Positions 31,343 to 39,968 are shown, numbered from the stretch's first letter. The stretch is 64,000 nt of DNA from an uncultured Bacilli bacterium (GCA_910584165.1 CAJTZU010000007.1:1-64000); one strand, 5' to 3'. Notes: generated by a model from the letters alone, not told the origin. A program made the numbers and translations.

Positions 31343-32350
31343 ATGTTTATAAAAATAATAATATTGATTTTATTAATTGTTGTAAATGGGATATTTTCAG
31401 CAACCGAAATGGCTTTTTTTGAACTAAATACTTATGAGCTTCATAAAGAATTAAAAAGGAATAATAAAAAGGCAAAGAGAATATTGTCTTTATTAGAAGA
31501 TTCTAGTACCTTTTTATCCGCTATTCAAATAGTTATTACTTTATCTGGATTTTTAGCAAGTGCATTTGCAGCAGATAGCTTTGCTCGTGAAATTGCTATG
31601 CTTATTTCTCCAACATGGATCTCTATGGAAGCTCTTATCAATATACTGATTATTGCCATTACGGTTATTTTATCTTATTTTACATTGGTATTTGGAGAAT
31701 TAGTTCCAAAGAGAATAGGTCTTACTTATCCAAAAAAAATATCTTATTTTATGGTGAATGTTTTATATGCTATTATTTTCTTTTTTAAACCATTTATTAT
31801 TATTCTTCGTTCTTCTACTAATTTTATTTTAAAATTATTGAGAATAGAAAATAAAGAGGAAGAGGTAGAGGAAGAAATTAAAAGCAATATTTTAGACGCT
31901 AATTTAGAAGAATTAGAGAAAAAAATATTGTTAAATGTATTTGAATTTAATGATACTACGGTGGAAACTGCTATGACTAGTAGAGAAAATGTTGTGGTAT
32001 TAGATATTCATGATAGTAAAGAAAAAGTGATGGATACTATTAAGAAAACCAAATACACACGCTTTCCTATTATGGAAAATGGAAAAATTATTGGTGTTTT
32101 AAATGTAAAAGATTTACTTTTAAAGAAAAAAATGTTTTTTTCTTTAAAAAACTATATTAGAAACATTGAAGAAATCCCTTATGATATGATTATAGATGAT
32201 GCCTTCTTTTTATTAAATAGAAAACATGTTCCAATTGCAAAAGTTGTAAAAAATGATAATTGGGTTGGTGTTATCACTATAGAAGATATTATTGAGGAGA
32301 TTATTGGAAATGTCTTTGATGAATATGATAAAGAAGACAAAATTTCATAA
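31343..32350 (+). CDS. CNNM/DUF21-CBS protein (putative Mg2+/Co2+ efflux), lacking CorC domain
   Basis: A membrane protein with the DUF21 (CNNM) transmembrane domain: an early FSATEMAFFEL, then LSGFLASAFAAD and VFGELVPKRIGLTYP (about residues 1-150). Two cytosolic CBS repeats follow (about residues 200-330, MTSRENVVVLDI and VGVITIEDIIEEIIG). This architecture is that of bacterial magnesium-efflux/'hemolysin' proteins such as MpfA/CorB. The C-terminal CorC_HlyC domain, common in longer members, is missing, giving only 335 aa. Substrate is inferred from the family. Confidence 0.8.
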   Translation: MFIKIIILILLIVVNGIFSATEMAFFELNTYELHKELKRNNKKAKRILSLLEDSSTFLSAIQIVITLSGFLASAFAADSFAREIAMLISPTWISMEALINILIIAITVILSYFTLVFGELVPKRIGLTYPKKISYFMVNVLYAIIFFFKPFIIILRSSTNFILKLLRIENKEEEVEEEIKSNILDANLEELEKKILLNVFEFNDTTVETAMTSRENVVVLDIHDSKEKVMDTIKKTKYTRFPIMENGKIIGVLNVKDLLLKKKMFFSLKNYIRNIEEIPYDMIIDDAFFLLNRKHVPIAKVVKNDNWVGVITIEDIIEEIIGNVFDEYDKEDKIS

Positions 32351-32365
32351 AATGTAGAAAAAGTA

Positions 32366-32395
32366 TTGAAATCTAAACTTTCTTTTTGGTATGAT
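32366..32395 (+). promoter_or_regulatory. Promoter of the 32.4 kb membrane protein gene
   Basis: TTGAAA (32366-32371), 18-bp spacer, TATGAT (32390-32395), with an extended TG at 32387. Confidence 0.6.
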
Positions 32396-32418
32396 GTATA
32401 TAGGGTACAGGGAGGTGT

Positions 32419-32904
32419 TTGGTTATTAAAGGTTTGCAAAAACTGATATTGGTACTTTTGTTAGTGATGAGTTTTCAAGTGCTACCTGTTCGTGCTCAAG
32501 AAAAAGTAGCTTCCATACCACAAGAAACGGAAGAAGTAGTGAAGCAAAAAAGAAATATTTTTGAAGAATTTCATTATCGTGTGTTTTTAAAAGATACTAG
32601 AGATTTCTTTGATTTTGTATTATTAGGAATTTTTATAACAGGACTATTGATAGTATTAGTTTTTAAAAATACCCATTATGTAGTTGTTCAAAAATCTTTA
32701 GAAGCAAAAACTTTCTTAGAAACAGGAAATGTTTACTCTGTAGATGAGATTGAAACTCCTACAGAACTTGTAAATGCTGAGGAAGAAAATACAGAAGAGG
32801 TAGCAGAAATAGTAGAAAATTCAGAAATTTTATCTAGTGAGGATTTAGAAGAAGAAGTAGAAGAAGTACCAAGAAAAAAGGATAAGAAAAAGAAGAGAGC
32901 TTAA
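32419..32904 (+). CDS. Membrane protein with acidic cytosolic tail, unknown function
   Basis: A 161-aa protein with an N-terminal signal-like segment ending around PVRAQEK and an external stretch of about 40 aa. A membrane helix follows (about residues 66-83, FVLLGIFITGLLIVLVF), then a Glu-rich tail ending in RKKDKKKKRA. The likely start is TTG 32419 behind the strong GGAGGTG (32411-32417), although the spacing is short; another in-frame TTG is at 32434. I do not recognise a family. The acidic tail recalls the two other acidic proteins in the window (10744 and 61317), but lacks their ISPV motif. Confidence 0.55.
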   Translation: MVIKGLQKLILVLLLVMSFQVLPVRAQEKVASIPQETEEVVKQKRNIFEEFHYRVFLKDTRDFFDFVLLGIFITGLLIVLVFKNTHYVVVQKSLEAKTFLETGNVYSVDEIETPTELVNAEEENTEEVAEIVENSEILSSEDLEEEVEEVPRKKDKKKKRA

Positions 32905-32915
32905 GCTCTTTTTTT
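32894..32915 (+). terminator. Terminator before mraY
   Basis: AGAGC (32896-32900), TTAA loop with the stop codon, GCTCT (32905-32909) and Ts. Confidence 0.75.
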
Positions 32916-32963
32916 GTGTTTATTAATGTTTTTTCTGAATATACTTTGATAGGAGGAAAAACT

Positions 32964-33953
32964 ATGCTACTATTTATAAAATGTATTATGGCAATGATGA
33001 TAGGTTTGTTTTTTTCTCTCATTGTAGGAGTATTTTTATTACCTATTTTAAGAAATAAAAAAATGAGTCAGAGACTAAGTGTTTACTTAAAAGAAACGCA
33101 TCATGATAAAAGCAATGTTCCTACGATGGGTGGATTAATTTTTATATTACCAACAGTTCTTTTTATGATAATATTAGTAGTTACAAATCGAATAGAAATG
33201 TCCTATAACTTATTTATTTGTGTGTTTGCCTTTATTGGTTATGCGATAATAGGGCTTATAGATGATTATTTGATTATTTATAAAAATAATAATAAAGGAT
33301 TATCGGAATTAGCTAAGTTGTTTTTACAATTACTATTAGCTGTTTTTCTATTTTACTTTTTTATGGTGGCAGGAAATGAACCATTACTTTGGATTCATAC
33401 GTTAGGAATTAAATGGAATATAGGGTGGTTATATGGACTATTTATTTTATTGGTATTGGTTAGTAGTAGCAATGCAGTAAATTTAACAGATGGCTTAGAT
33501 GGTTTAGCTGCTGGATTATCTATTATTGCTCTTTTTACGATGGGAATTATTACGACTATGACAGGCTGGTTAGAAGGATATCAAGAAATTTCTATTTTCA
33601 TTTTTACATTAATTGGCTCATTAATGGGATTTTTATTTTTTAATGCGAATCCTGCAAAAATATTTATGGGAGATACTGGTTCTTTATCTTTAGGTGCTAC
33701 TCTAGGAATTCTAGCCATTTTGACTAGACATGAGCTTTTATTACTATTAGTTGGATTTGTATTTGTTTTAGAGACAATTACTTGTATTATCCAAAGAGTT
33801 TATTATAAATTTACTCATAAAAGAATCTTTCCAATGACACCTATTCATCATACTTTTGAAAAATATATGCCTGAAAGAGAAGTCGTAAAAATATTTTGGA
33901 TTATTGGCTTGTTTACTAGCTTAATTGCTCTTTTATTTGGGGTGTGGATATGA
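32964..33953 (+). CDS. mraY: Phospho-N-acetylmuramoyl-pentapeptide transferase MraY
   Basis: Makes lipid I by moving phospho-MurNAc-pentapeptide onto undecaprenyl phosphate. About ten membrane segments are visible. Family motifs include KETHHDKSNVPTMGGL (about residues 41-56), GLIDDYLI, the catalytic NLTDGLDGLAAGL, and FMGDTGSLSLGATLG. The C-terminal TPIHHTFEK is the HHxFE-type motif. ATG 32964 follows AGGAGG; 329 aa is the normal length. The stop overlaps the next start (ATGA). Confidence 0.96.
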   Translation: MLLFIKCIMAMMIGLFFSLIVGVFLLPILRNKKMSQRLSVYLKETHHDKSNVPTMGGLIFILPTVLFMIILVVTNRIEMSYNLFICVFAFIGYAIIGLIDDYLIIYKNNNKGLSELAKLFLQLLLAVFLFYFFMVAGNEPLLWIHTLGIKWNIGWLYGLFILLVLVSSSNAVNLTDGLDGLAAGLSIIALFTMGIITTMTGWLEGYQEISIFIFTLIGSLMGFLFFNANPAKIFMGDTGSLSLGATLGILAILTRHELLLLLVGFVFVLETITCIIQRVYYKFTHKRIFPMTPIHHTFEKYMPEREVVKIFWIIGLFTSLIALLFGVWI

Positions 33954-35014
33954 AAAGGAAAGTGGAATGGTTATTAGTTATTAGTGTTTTATTGCTTGCC
34001 ATTTTCGGCTTAATTATGATTTATTCTTCTTCTTATATATGGGCAGAATATAAATATAATGACTCTTTTAAATTTGTAAAGAATCAAGGTATTTTCTTTT
34101 TAGTAGGAATTTTTTTAATGTGGGCGATTAGTAAAATAGATTATTCTATTTATTATAAAAAAGCAAATAGCATTATATTATGTTGTATTATCCTTTTAAT
34201 ACTTGTTTTAATACCAGGAATTGGAAGTGTTCGAAATGGTAGTCGTAGTTGGTTTGGAATAGGCTCTTTTGGAATTCAACCTAGTGAATTTACAAAACTG
34301 GGGCTTATTATTTTTACTTCTAAATATTTATGTACTCATAAAAAGTATTTTCCCGTTTTACTTTTTACACTGTGTTTATTTGGTTTAATTATGTTACAAC
34401 CAGATTTTGGCACAGGATCTATTATTGTAATGTCTATTTTAGGAATTTTATTTGTAGCAGGGATGAATATTTCTTTTTTAGTGAAGTTAGGAGCCCTTGG
34501 AGTAGTCGGAGTTATTATTTTGATTTTAATTGCTCCTTATCGTTTAGCGCGTATTTTATCTTTTTTGGATCCTTGGAGTGACCCATTGGGAAGTGGATTC
34601 CAAATTATTCAATCTTTATATGCTATAGGACCAGGGGGATTATTTGGAATGGGGTTTGGGAATTCTATTCAAAAACATTTTTATCTTCCCGAGCCACAAA
34701 CAGATTTTATTTTTTCTATTATTAGTGAAGAATTTGGTTTTGTTGGAATATTGATAGTAGCTACTTTATTTTTAACAATTATTATAACAGGTTTTAGAAT
34801 AGCCTATCGTTCTCATGATTTATTTGGTAAATATTTATGTTTTGGTATTATGTTTTGCTTTTCTTTTCAAACCATTATGAATTTAATGGTAGTAGTAGGA
34901 TTAATTCCTGTAACAGGGGTTACTTTGCCGTTTCTTTCTTATGGTGGTTCTAGTTTACTAATTACAATGTGTAGTATGGGAGTAGTATTAAATATTAGTA
35001 GATATGATAGATGA
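33950..35014 (+). CDS. ftsW: SEDS-family peptidoglycan polymerase (FtsW/SpoVE type)
   Basis: A ten-helix SEDS glycosyltransferase that works with a class B PBP. Conserved blocks seen include NGSRSWFGIGSFGIQPSEFTKL (in two parts, about residues 95-117), MLQPDFGTGSII and FLDPWSDPLGSGFQIIQS. The final PVTGVTLPFLSYGGSS precedes the end VLNISRYDR. The position after mraY and close to the spoVD-like gene matches spoVE in Bacillus, but only one SEDS gene is visible here, so FtsW versus SpoVE is open. ATG 33950 overlaps the mraY stop. Part of its 3' end is repeated at 36674-36733. Confidence 0.9.
   Translation: MKRKVEWLLVISVLLLAIFGLIMIYSSSYIWAEYKYNDSFKFVKNQGIFFLVGIFLMWAISKIDYSIYYKKANSIILCCIILLILVLIPGIGSVRNGSRSWFGIGSFGIQPSEFTKLGLIIFTSKYLCTHKKYFPVLLFTLCLFGLIMLQPDFGTGSIIVMSILGILFVAGMNISFLVKLGALGVVGVIILILIAPYRLARILSFLDPWSDPLGSGFQIIQSLYAIGPGGLFGMGFGNSIQKHFYLPEPQTDFIFSIISEEFGFVGILIVATLFLTIIITGFRIAYRSHDLFGKYLCFGIMFCFSFQTIMNLMVVVGLIPVTGVTLPFLSYGGSSLLITMCSMGVVLNISRYDR
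34984..35012 (+). repeat. 29-bp direct repeat, left copy (3' end of ftsW/spoVE)
   Basis: These 29 bp, encoding the last residues of the SEDS protein, recur without mismatch at 36703-36731. The stretch just upstream (34922-34950) also recurs at 36674-36702 with five mismatches. Confidence 0.9.
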
Positions 35015-35057
35015 TTCGTTACTAGCATTGAAAAAGATTCCTTTTTTTTCAAAAATA

Positions 35058-35066
35058 TGCTATTAT
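35058..35066 (+). promoter_or_regulatory. Extended -10 promoter of the WG-repeat-like gene
   Basis: TG-C-TATTAT (35058-35066), 23 bp before ATG 35090. Confidence 0.4.
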
Positions 35067-35089
35067 TAATAATAGAAAGAAGGGTTGTA

Positions 35090-36577
35090 ATGGAAGAAGT
35101 TGTAAAGAAAGGAATTTCAACAAAAATAGTGATTCTTGTTGTAATCTCAGTCGCAATTGTAGGGGGCGTTTTAGGTATTTTCTTATTGAATAAAGGTGAA
35201 AATAAAGAAGTGGAAAAAGGTCCGAGCAATAATAATACTAATGGAAGTGTAGAAAATAATGGTGGACAAAAATATTCTGTTAATTTACTTTCAGATGAAT
35301 ATTTTGATGAAACTAATCCAATTCCTGTTAAAAAGAATGGAAAATATGGATACGTTAGTTCAGAGGGAAAAGAAATAGTTGACTTTATTTATGATAATGT
35401 ATGGAGATTTATTGGAAAATATGGTGTGGTTTCTAATAATTATTCTAACAAAATAATAGATAGAACTGGAAAAATTATTTATTCTGCAGAAGACCATAAA
35501 ATTGATTTTAGTAATGCTAAATATGGAAATTATGTTATAGATGAAGCATTATATGACTTAAATTTAGAAAAAGTTAGTGAAGATAACTTAAAAATAACAA
35601 GTGCTGTTGAAGGTGGGTATTTTACATTTAGTAAAGATGGAAAATATGGAATAATCAATTCTGCCCGTGAAGTGATATTTGAATCAGATATGCCATTATC
35701 ATTGGAAGTTAATATAGGGTATAATAATGTTTATGGCATTATCAAAGAGTCTGATTATGTACGAGATGTTCATAAATATTCTATTATTGATATGTTAACT
35801 GGAAATAAAATATATAGTGCACCAGATAATGAAATTATAGAAAAAAAAGATATTTGTCTTTTTACTGTTAAAACTACGAGTAATAATTATAACAAGGTTA
35901 TAGTGGTAAAAGATGGGAAGCTAGTTGCAGAAATAAATGATTCTAATTTTAAGGATGTTTATTGGAGAACTGTTAATTTTAGTGAATTAACACTTAGCTA
36001 TAATGATGGTACTTATAAAGCATATAATATAGTAGAAAGAAAATTGAATAATGATATATCTGCTTATTATCCTTCTTCGATTTCAGAAATGAAAAATGTA
36101 GAATTATCAGGTTATAATTTACTACCAAAAGATACAACAATGGGAATTGAAACATCTACTAAAGAAGAAATAATCCCAAAGGGTAAATTTGTAAATTTAA
36201 TGTCTTCAACAGTGGATTCTCACAATTATATTTTAAATAAATATAATAAAATATTTGTGGTTGCTTCTAATTTAGATAATGCTGCTTTTTATGAATTGAA
36301 GTCAAAGCAAGTTGTATTTCAAGAAGATTCTGTTAGGGGCATTTATATGCCTCAAGATACATTGTTTGCATGTACAAGAACGACTTATGTATTAACGTTT
36401 TCTCCAACATTAATGGATGTTAAGACAATTTTTAATTTGTTTACAGGTGAAAAGATAACTTTTGAAGAACCAGTAGATGTAATGTTTTACACAACTTATT
36501 ATAGAATAGAAAAAGATAATAAATTTAGTTATTATAATAGTAAATTTAAGAAAATCTATGAAGTGCCAAAAAGTTAG
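35090..36577 (+). CDS. Membrane-anchored protein with WG-repeat-like segments
   Basis: A 495-aa protein with an N-terminal membrane anchor (about residues 14-34, VILVVISVAIVGGVLGIFLL) and a low-complexity Asn/Gly linker. A large extracellular domain follows. Segments such as KKNGKYGYVSSEGKEIVDFIY, KDGKYGIINS and KYSIIDMLTGNKIY have the pattern of WG-type repeats (KWGyid..G). These usually form beta-rich repeat folds of unknown role. The gene lies between ftsW and a degraded copy of the ftsW 3' end, and has its own terminator, so it probably came in by an insertion or duplication. ATG 35090 follows AGAAGGG. Confidence 0.6.
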   Translation: MEEVVKKGISTKIVILVVISVAIVGGVLGIFLLNKGENKEVEKGPSNNNTNGSVENNGGQKYSVNLLSDEYFDETNPIPVKKNGKYGYVSSEGKEIVDFIYDNVWRFIGKYGVVSNNYSNKIIDRTGKIIYSAEDHKIDFSNAKYGNYVIDEALYDLNLEKVSEDNLKITSAVEGGYFTFSKDGKYGIINSAREVIFESDMPLSLEVNIGYNNVYGIIKESDYVRDVHKYSIIDMLTGNKIYSAPDNEIIEKKDICLFTVKTTSNNYNKVIVVKDGKLVAEINDSNFKDVYWRTVNFSELTLSYNDGTYKAYNIVERKLNNDISAYYPSSISEMKNVELSGYNLLPKDTTMGIETSTKEEIIPKGKFVNLMSSTVDSHNYILNKYNKIFVVASNLDNAAFYELKSKQVVFQEDSVRGIYMPQDTLFACTRTTYVLTFSPTLMDVKTIFNLFTGEKITFEEPVDVMFYTTYYRIEKDNKFSYYNSKFKKIYEVPKS

Positions 36578-36606
36578 AATTGGAAGTACGATTTAAATAG
36601 TTATAG

Positions 36607-36632
36607 AGTAAACTAGAAGTAGTTTACTTTTT
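36607..36632 (+). terminator. Terminator of the WG-repeat-like gene
   Basis: AGTAAACTA (36607-36615), GAAG loop, TAGTTTACT (36620-36628) and Ts. Confidence 0.8.
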
Positions 36633-36673
36633 CTTTTGTTTATAGTGTTATATATTATTTTGAAATAGCTATT

Positions 36674-36733
36674 ATTTTACCGTTTTATTCTTATGTTGGT
36701 TCAGTATTAAATATTAGTAGATATGATAGATAA
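36674..36733 (+). pseudogene. Remnant of the 3' end of a second ftsW/spoVE-like gene
   Basis: Read in frame this stretch gives ILPFYSYVGSVLNISRYDR and a stop. The end of the intact SEDS protein reads TLPFLSYGGS, 11 more residues, then VLNISRYDR. The last 29 bp before the stop are identical to 34984-35012, the preceding 29 bp match at 24 positions, and 33 bp (34951-34983) are missing, an in-frame deletion. Upstream the frame closes at TAG 36620, and no longer homologous reading frame is left. It is best explained as the remains of a duplicated gene. Confidence 0.8.
36703..36731 (+). repeat. 29-bp direct repeat, right copy
   Basis: Identical to 34984-35012. The two copies bracket the WG-repeat-like gene and lie 1719 bp apart. 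Confidence 0.9.
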
Positions 36734-36738
36734 TAGTC

Positions 36739-36767
36739 TTGTTACTTTAGTATTTTCATGTTAAAAT
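36739..36767 (+). promoter_or_regulatory. Promoter of the dockerin protein gene
   Basis: TTGTTA (36739-36744), 17-bp spacer, TAAAAT (36762-36767) with extended TG. It starts right behind the ftsW remnant. Confidence 0.6.
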
Positions 36768-36794
36768 TTTAGAGTAGTAGGAGTGTGTGTAAGA

Positions 36795-38516
36795 ATGAAA
36801 AAAATAATAAAACGGGCAAGCATATTTGTTTTATTATCAGCCATTTTGTTTGTTTCTATGTTGAATGGAGTGACTGTTTTTGCTAATCTTAAGAAAGATG
36901 CTGAAGTTGTTTCTGATAGTGTTATCATTCCAGATAAGTTTAATACAGGTGCAAAAGGAGACTTAGAAATTGTTCCAGAAGAGACTGTAAAAGGAAATGA
37001 AGAAGGTAGTATAACTTTTATGTGGAGGGGTTCTACCCATGATGTAAATGTTTCCACTATTAAAGAAGAAGTCGTTGTGATAGAAAATAAGAAATTTACT
37101 CATGGAGTCAGATTTTTAAATGAAGGCGGAAAAAGCAAAAAAATTATTTTTAAAAATTGTAGTTTTGAATCTGTATCTGTTGGAAGAGTAGGATTAGAAA
37201 ACTGGGAAATTGTTTTTGAAAATTGTTCTTTCAAACATGCTTTTGGCTCTAATATGACATTTCATCATTGCTATTTTGGTGGAAGTGTCTCTGATGGATT
37301 GAATCCTTTTCAAAATGTAAAAGTTTATGATTCTTTCTTTTCCGATTTAGCGAAAAGTTCTCCTGTCCCAGTAGAGAATAAAACTCATAGTGATGCTACA
37401 CAAATGTATGGATATACTGGTATGTATAAAGGAGAAGAAATTGTTCTTGATGTTCAAGATATTTACTTCTATAATTGTCGTATGGAAGTTCCTAATTTAT
37501 TATTTACAAATAGTGCGGGATATGTAAATGCTGCTTTAATGATTCAACCAGAATATTCCGATTTACATGATGTTAAATTTGAAAAATGCATTATAAATGG
37601 TGGCGGATATAGTATTTATATATCAGCTAAAAATAATCGAATAGTAAGAGATTTAACTTTAGAAGATGTTAAAGTAGGTAGTTCTGCTTGGTATGGAGAA
37701 TTGTATAAGGGTGGTGTTGCCGTCCCAACTAGCTTATTTCCAGAGAGAAATATTATCTATCATACTTCTAAAACGGATAAATTGTATGTAGGAAGTGTTT
37801 GGAAAGAAGAAGATGGAGTTCATATTAGTGTAACGAATGATACAGATAAAGAAAGAATATTGACAGTAGAATTAGCAGATGGTACAAAAAAATATTTTCC
37901 TATTAAAGCAAGTTATCCTGGTTCTACTTGGTGGAATAGTGCAACAAAGTATGTAGAAGAGAGTCGTGATAAATATACTTATGAAGATTTTCCTTTTGAT
38001 ATAGAATTAGTAGTAGAAGATACTAGTAGTATTCGTTGCTATGATGAAAATACTTTAATTAGGACACAAAAATTGGAAGATGTTATTACAAGAATTAGTT
38101 TGGATAAAAATAATTCTTCATTAAGGATAGGAGAAACCAAGCAATTAAAAGTAGAGACATTTCCGATAGAAGATGTTCAGCAACAATTTATTTGGTCTAG
38201 TAGTAATGAAGAAATAGTAAAAGTAGACCAAAAGGGGCATATAAAAGCATTAGGACAAGGAGAAAGTACTATTACCGTGAAAACACAGAATGGTTTAACT
38301 GCAAGTATAAAAATCACAGTAAACTCTAATCTATTTGGAGATATTGATTTAGATGGTAATGTAAATTTAAATGATATTTTTCTAATGTTAAAACATTCTG
38401 TGCTATTTCGTTATTCTCCTATTTCTATTTTAGAACGATGTGATAGTAATCATAATGGAAGAATAGATATCATAGATTTTATATACTTAGTAGGTATTTC
38501 TTTTGATAAAAGATAG
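36795..38516 (+). CDS. Secreted protein: beta-helix-like domain, Big_2 domain, C-terminal dockerin
   Basis: A signal peptide (about residues 1-31, ending VTVFA) is followed by a region with beta-helix rhythm (about residues 95-310): IIFKNCSFESVSV, IVFENCSFKHAFG, MTFHHCYFGGSVS, IYFYNCRME, VKFEKCIING. Next comes a bacterial Ig-like Big_2 domain (about 430-510: ISLDKNNSSLRIGETKQL, WSSSNEEIVKVDQKG). The end is a type I dockerin with two Ca-binding repeats (DIDLDGNVNLNDI and CDSNHNGRIDIIDFI, about 514-573). Dockerins bind cohesins in cellulosome-like assemblies; no cohesin gene is in this window. The target of the beta-helix, perhaps a polysaccharide, is unknown. ATG 36795 is taken as start behind TAGGAG, with rather long spacing. 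Confidence 0.75.
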   Translation: MKKIIKRASIFVLLSAILFVSMLNGVTVFANLKKDAEVVSDSVIIPDKFNTGAKGDLEIVPEETVKGNEEGSITFMWRGSTHDVNVSTIKEEVVVIENKKFTHGVRFLNEGGKSKKIIFKNCSFESVSVGRVGLENWEIVFENCSFKHAFGSNMTFHHCYFGGSVSDGLNPFQNVKVYDSFFSDLAKSSPVPVENKTHSDATQMYGYTGMYKGEEIVLDVQDIYFYNCRMEVPNLLFTNSAGYVNAALMIQPEYSDLHDVKFEKCIINGGGYSIYISAKNNRIVRDLTLEDVKVGSSAWYGELYKGGVAVPTSLFPERNIIYHTSKTDKLYVGSVWKEEDGVHISVTNDTDKERILTVELADGTKKYFPIKASYPGSTWWNSATKYVEESRDKYTYEDFPFDIELVVEDTSSIRCYDENTLIRTQKLEDVITRISLDKNNSSLRIGETKQLKVETFPIEDVQQQFIWSSSNEEIVKVDQKGHIKALGQGESTITVKTQNGLTASIKITVNSNLFGDIDLDGNVNLNDIFLMLKHSVLFRYSPISILERCDSNHNGRIDIIDFIYLVGISFDKR

Positions 38517-38538
38517 TTAGTTTCTAACTATTTTTTTA
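38513..38538 (+). terminator. Terminator of the dockerin protein gene
   Basis: ATAGTTAG (38513-38520), TTT loop, CTAACTAT (38524-38531) and Ts; the stop codon lies in the stem. Confidence 0.85.
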
Positions 38539-38547
38539 TTGAAAATA

Positions 38548-38556
38548 TGGTATAAT
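38548..38556 (+). promoter_or_regulatory. Extended -10 promoter of the 38.6 kb lipoprotein gene
   Basis: TG-G-TATAAT (38548-38556), 15 bp before ATG 38572, behind GGTGAT. Confidence 0.6.
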
Positions 38557-38571
38557 GAAATTGGTGATAGT

Positions 38572-39168
38572 ATGAAAAAAATAGTGATAATTATTTTTCT
38601 TTTCGTAATTTTATGTGGATGTGAAAGTAAAGAAACAAAGGGAAAATATGATACTTATGAAAGAGTTGATTTTGTAGAGGCAAATGCAAATCGTAGAGTT
38701 TTTAATACTGATGTTTATGCTGTTGTAGATATTACGGAAGAAACAGTTATGGTAGGACCTGGAGAGGAAAATGCTTTAGTTTATCAGATAGGACCAAATG
38801 AATGGATTTTATTAGATAAGATTGAAAGTGGGGGAATGGGCTCATCTAGTATTCATAATGATTCTAGTTATACTTATTTTTATTATGATAAAGAGAAAAA
38901 AGAAAATAAGCTTTTTATACTAAGAAGCTTTGGTACTGCTTTGCTAGAGTACACTTTAAAGGAGGAAAAATTTGAAAAGAAAGAATTGAAATTTGATACT
39001 TCTTCTATTGTAGAAAAGTCTTCTGATGATTTTTTAGAAATGCTGAAAATAGAAAAAGTAGAAGATAGTGCTATTTATTATCAAGCTAGTACTCATAATA
39101 CTAGAGAAGATTTTTTCGTAAAATGTTCTTTAGAAAATTATGTTTGTGAATTAGAGAAAATGGAGTAA
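38572..39168 (+). CDS. Lipoprotein of unknown function
   Basis: The signal MKKIVIIIFLFVI ends in the lipobox ILCGC, so Cys17 should be lipidated. The mature 182-aa part is rich in charged and Tyr residues (YTYFYYDKEKKENKLF) and has no domain I recognise. ATG 38572 follows GGTGAT; an earlier in-frame start at 38539 would precede the -10 box and is excluded. It lies 2 bp upstream of the HAD hydrolase gene, so they are cotranscribed. Confidence 0.7.
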   Translation: MKKIVIIIFLFVILCGCESKETKGKYDTYERVDFVEANANRRVFNTDVYAVVDITEETVMVGPGEENALVYQIGPNEWILLDKIESGGMGSSSIHNDSSYTYFYYDKEKKENKLFILRSFGTALLEYTLKEEKFEKKELKFDTSSIVEKSSDDFLEMLKIEKVEDSAIYYQASTHNTREDFFVKCSLENYVCELEKME

Positions 39169-39170
39169 AG

Positions 39171-39920
39171 ATGAAAGAAAAAGAAGTTATTAATATTTTT
39201 GATTTTGACGGGACTCTTACAACAGAAACTTGGCCTAAATTTTGGGTATGGGTAAAGAATTTTGGATATCAAGGGGAGAGAAGAAATGAAGAATTAGAGA
39301 AAGCTTTAGCAGAATATCGTAAATGTCATACAGGAAATTCTTTAGAAACTTTTTTTGGCTTTTTTAATGCTTTATTAGAAGAAAAGAATAAAGTATTAAC
39401 TTATGCAGAATTAATGGAAGGTGAAAAGTATATCCAATATAATCCTGGATTAAAGGAATTCCTAAATTCTACTGGTAGTAAAAATTATATTGTTTCAGGT
39501 GGTTTAAGAGAATTTCTAAAACATTTAGAAGTCGCACCTTTTTTTGAAGATATTTATGGAACACCTGTAAAACATAATGAAGAAGGATTGATTTCTGGCA
39601 TTGGAGAAGTCATGACAGATGATAAAAAAATTGAATGCATTCAAGAGATTTTAAGAAAAAATGGTAGAGAAGTTTCTGATTGCAGAAATGTATATTTTGT
39701 AGGGGATGGCTATAGTGATGCTCCAGCTATGAGATATGTTCATAATCATGGTGGAAAGGCAATCTTTGTTCACCAACCTAATGAAGATGACGAATTATTT
39801 TCTCATAATCAAAAAATATATGATATGTTAAAAAAAGAAAATATTGTAGACTATTGCTTTCTTGCAGATTATTCTTTAGGAAGTGAACTTTCCAATTTAT
39901 TATTAAGAAGAAACAATTAA
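39171..39920 (+). CDS. HAD-IB-type phosphatase
   Basis: A 249-aa haloacid dehalogenase superfamily protein. The nucleophile motif is FDFDGTLTTE (D13, D15). A motif II-like SGGLREFL lies near residue 105 and motif IV FVGDGYSDAPAM near residue 183. The order and spacing resemble phosphoserine-phosphatase-like HAD-IB enzymes. No signal or membrane segment; the substrate is unknown. It follows the lipoprotein gene directly and ends in a terminator. Confidence 0.75.
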   Translation: MKEKEVINIFDFDGTLTTETWPKFWVWVKNFGYQGERRNEELEKALAEYRKCHTGNSLETFFGFFNALLEEKNKVLTYAELMEGEKYIQYNPGLKEFLNSTGSKNYIVSGGLREFLKHLEVAPFFEDIYGTPVKHNEEGLISGIGEVMTDDKKIECIQEILRKNGREVSDCRNVYFVGDGYSDAPAMRYVHNHGGKAIFVHQPNEDDELFSHNQKIYDMLKKENIVDYCFLADYSLGSELSNLLLRRNN

Positions 39921-39934
39921 TTTGTTTCTTTTTT
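39908..39934 (+). terminator. Terminator of the HAD gene
   Basis: AAGAAACAA (39908-39916), TTAAT loop with the stop codon, TTGTTTCTT (39922-39930) and Ts. Confidence 0.8.
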
Positions 39935-39938
39935 AGTC

Positions 39939-39968
39939 TTGAATTAGGTATTCTTAAAATGTTACAAT
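39939..39968 (+). promoter_or_regulatory. Promoter of the GH13 gene
   Basis: TTGAAT (39939-39944), 18-bp spacer, TACAAT (39963-39968) with extended TG. The leader to ATG 40010 is longer (about 35 nt) than for most genes here. Confidence 0.6.

Noticed and set aside
35014..35055. Hairpin with T-run after the SEDS gene as a terminator
   Set aside because: TTGAAAAA/TTTTTCAA pairing is AT-only and overlaps the T-run; too weak to list as a feature.
34984..36731. 29-bp direct repeats read as attL/attR of an integrated element
   Set aside because: No integrase or mobility gene lies between them, and the similarity continues upstream with substitutions and an in-frame deletion, which fits a decayed gene copy better than a recombination core.
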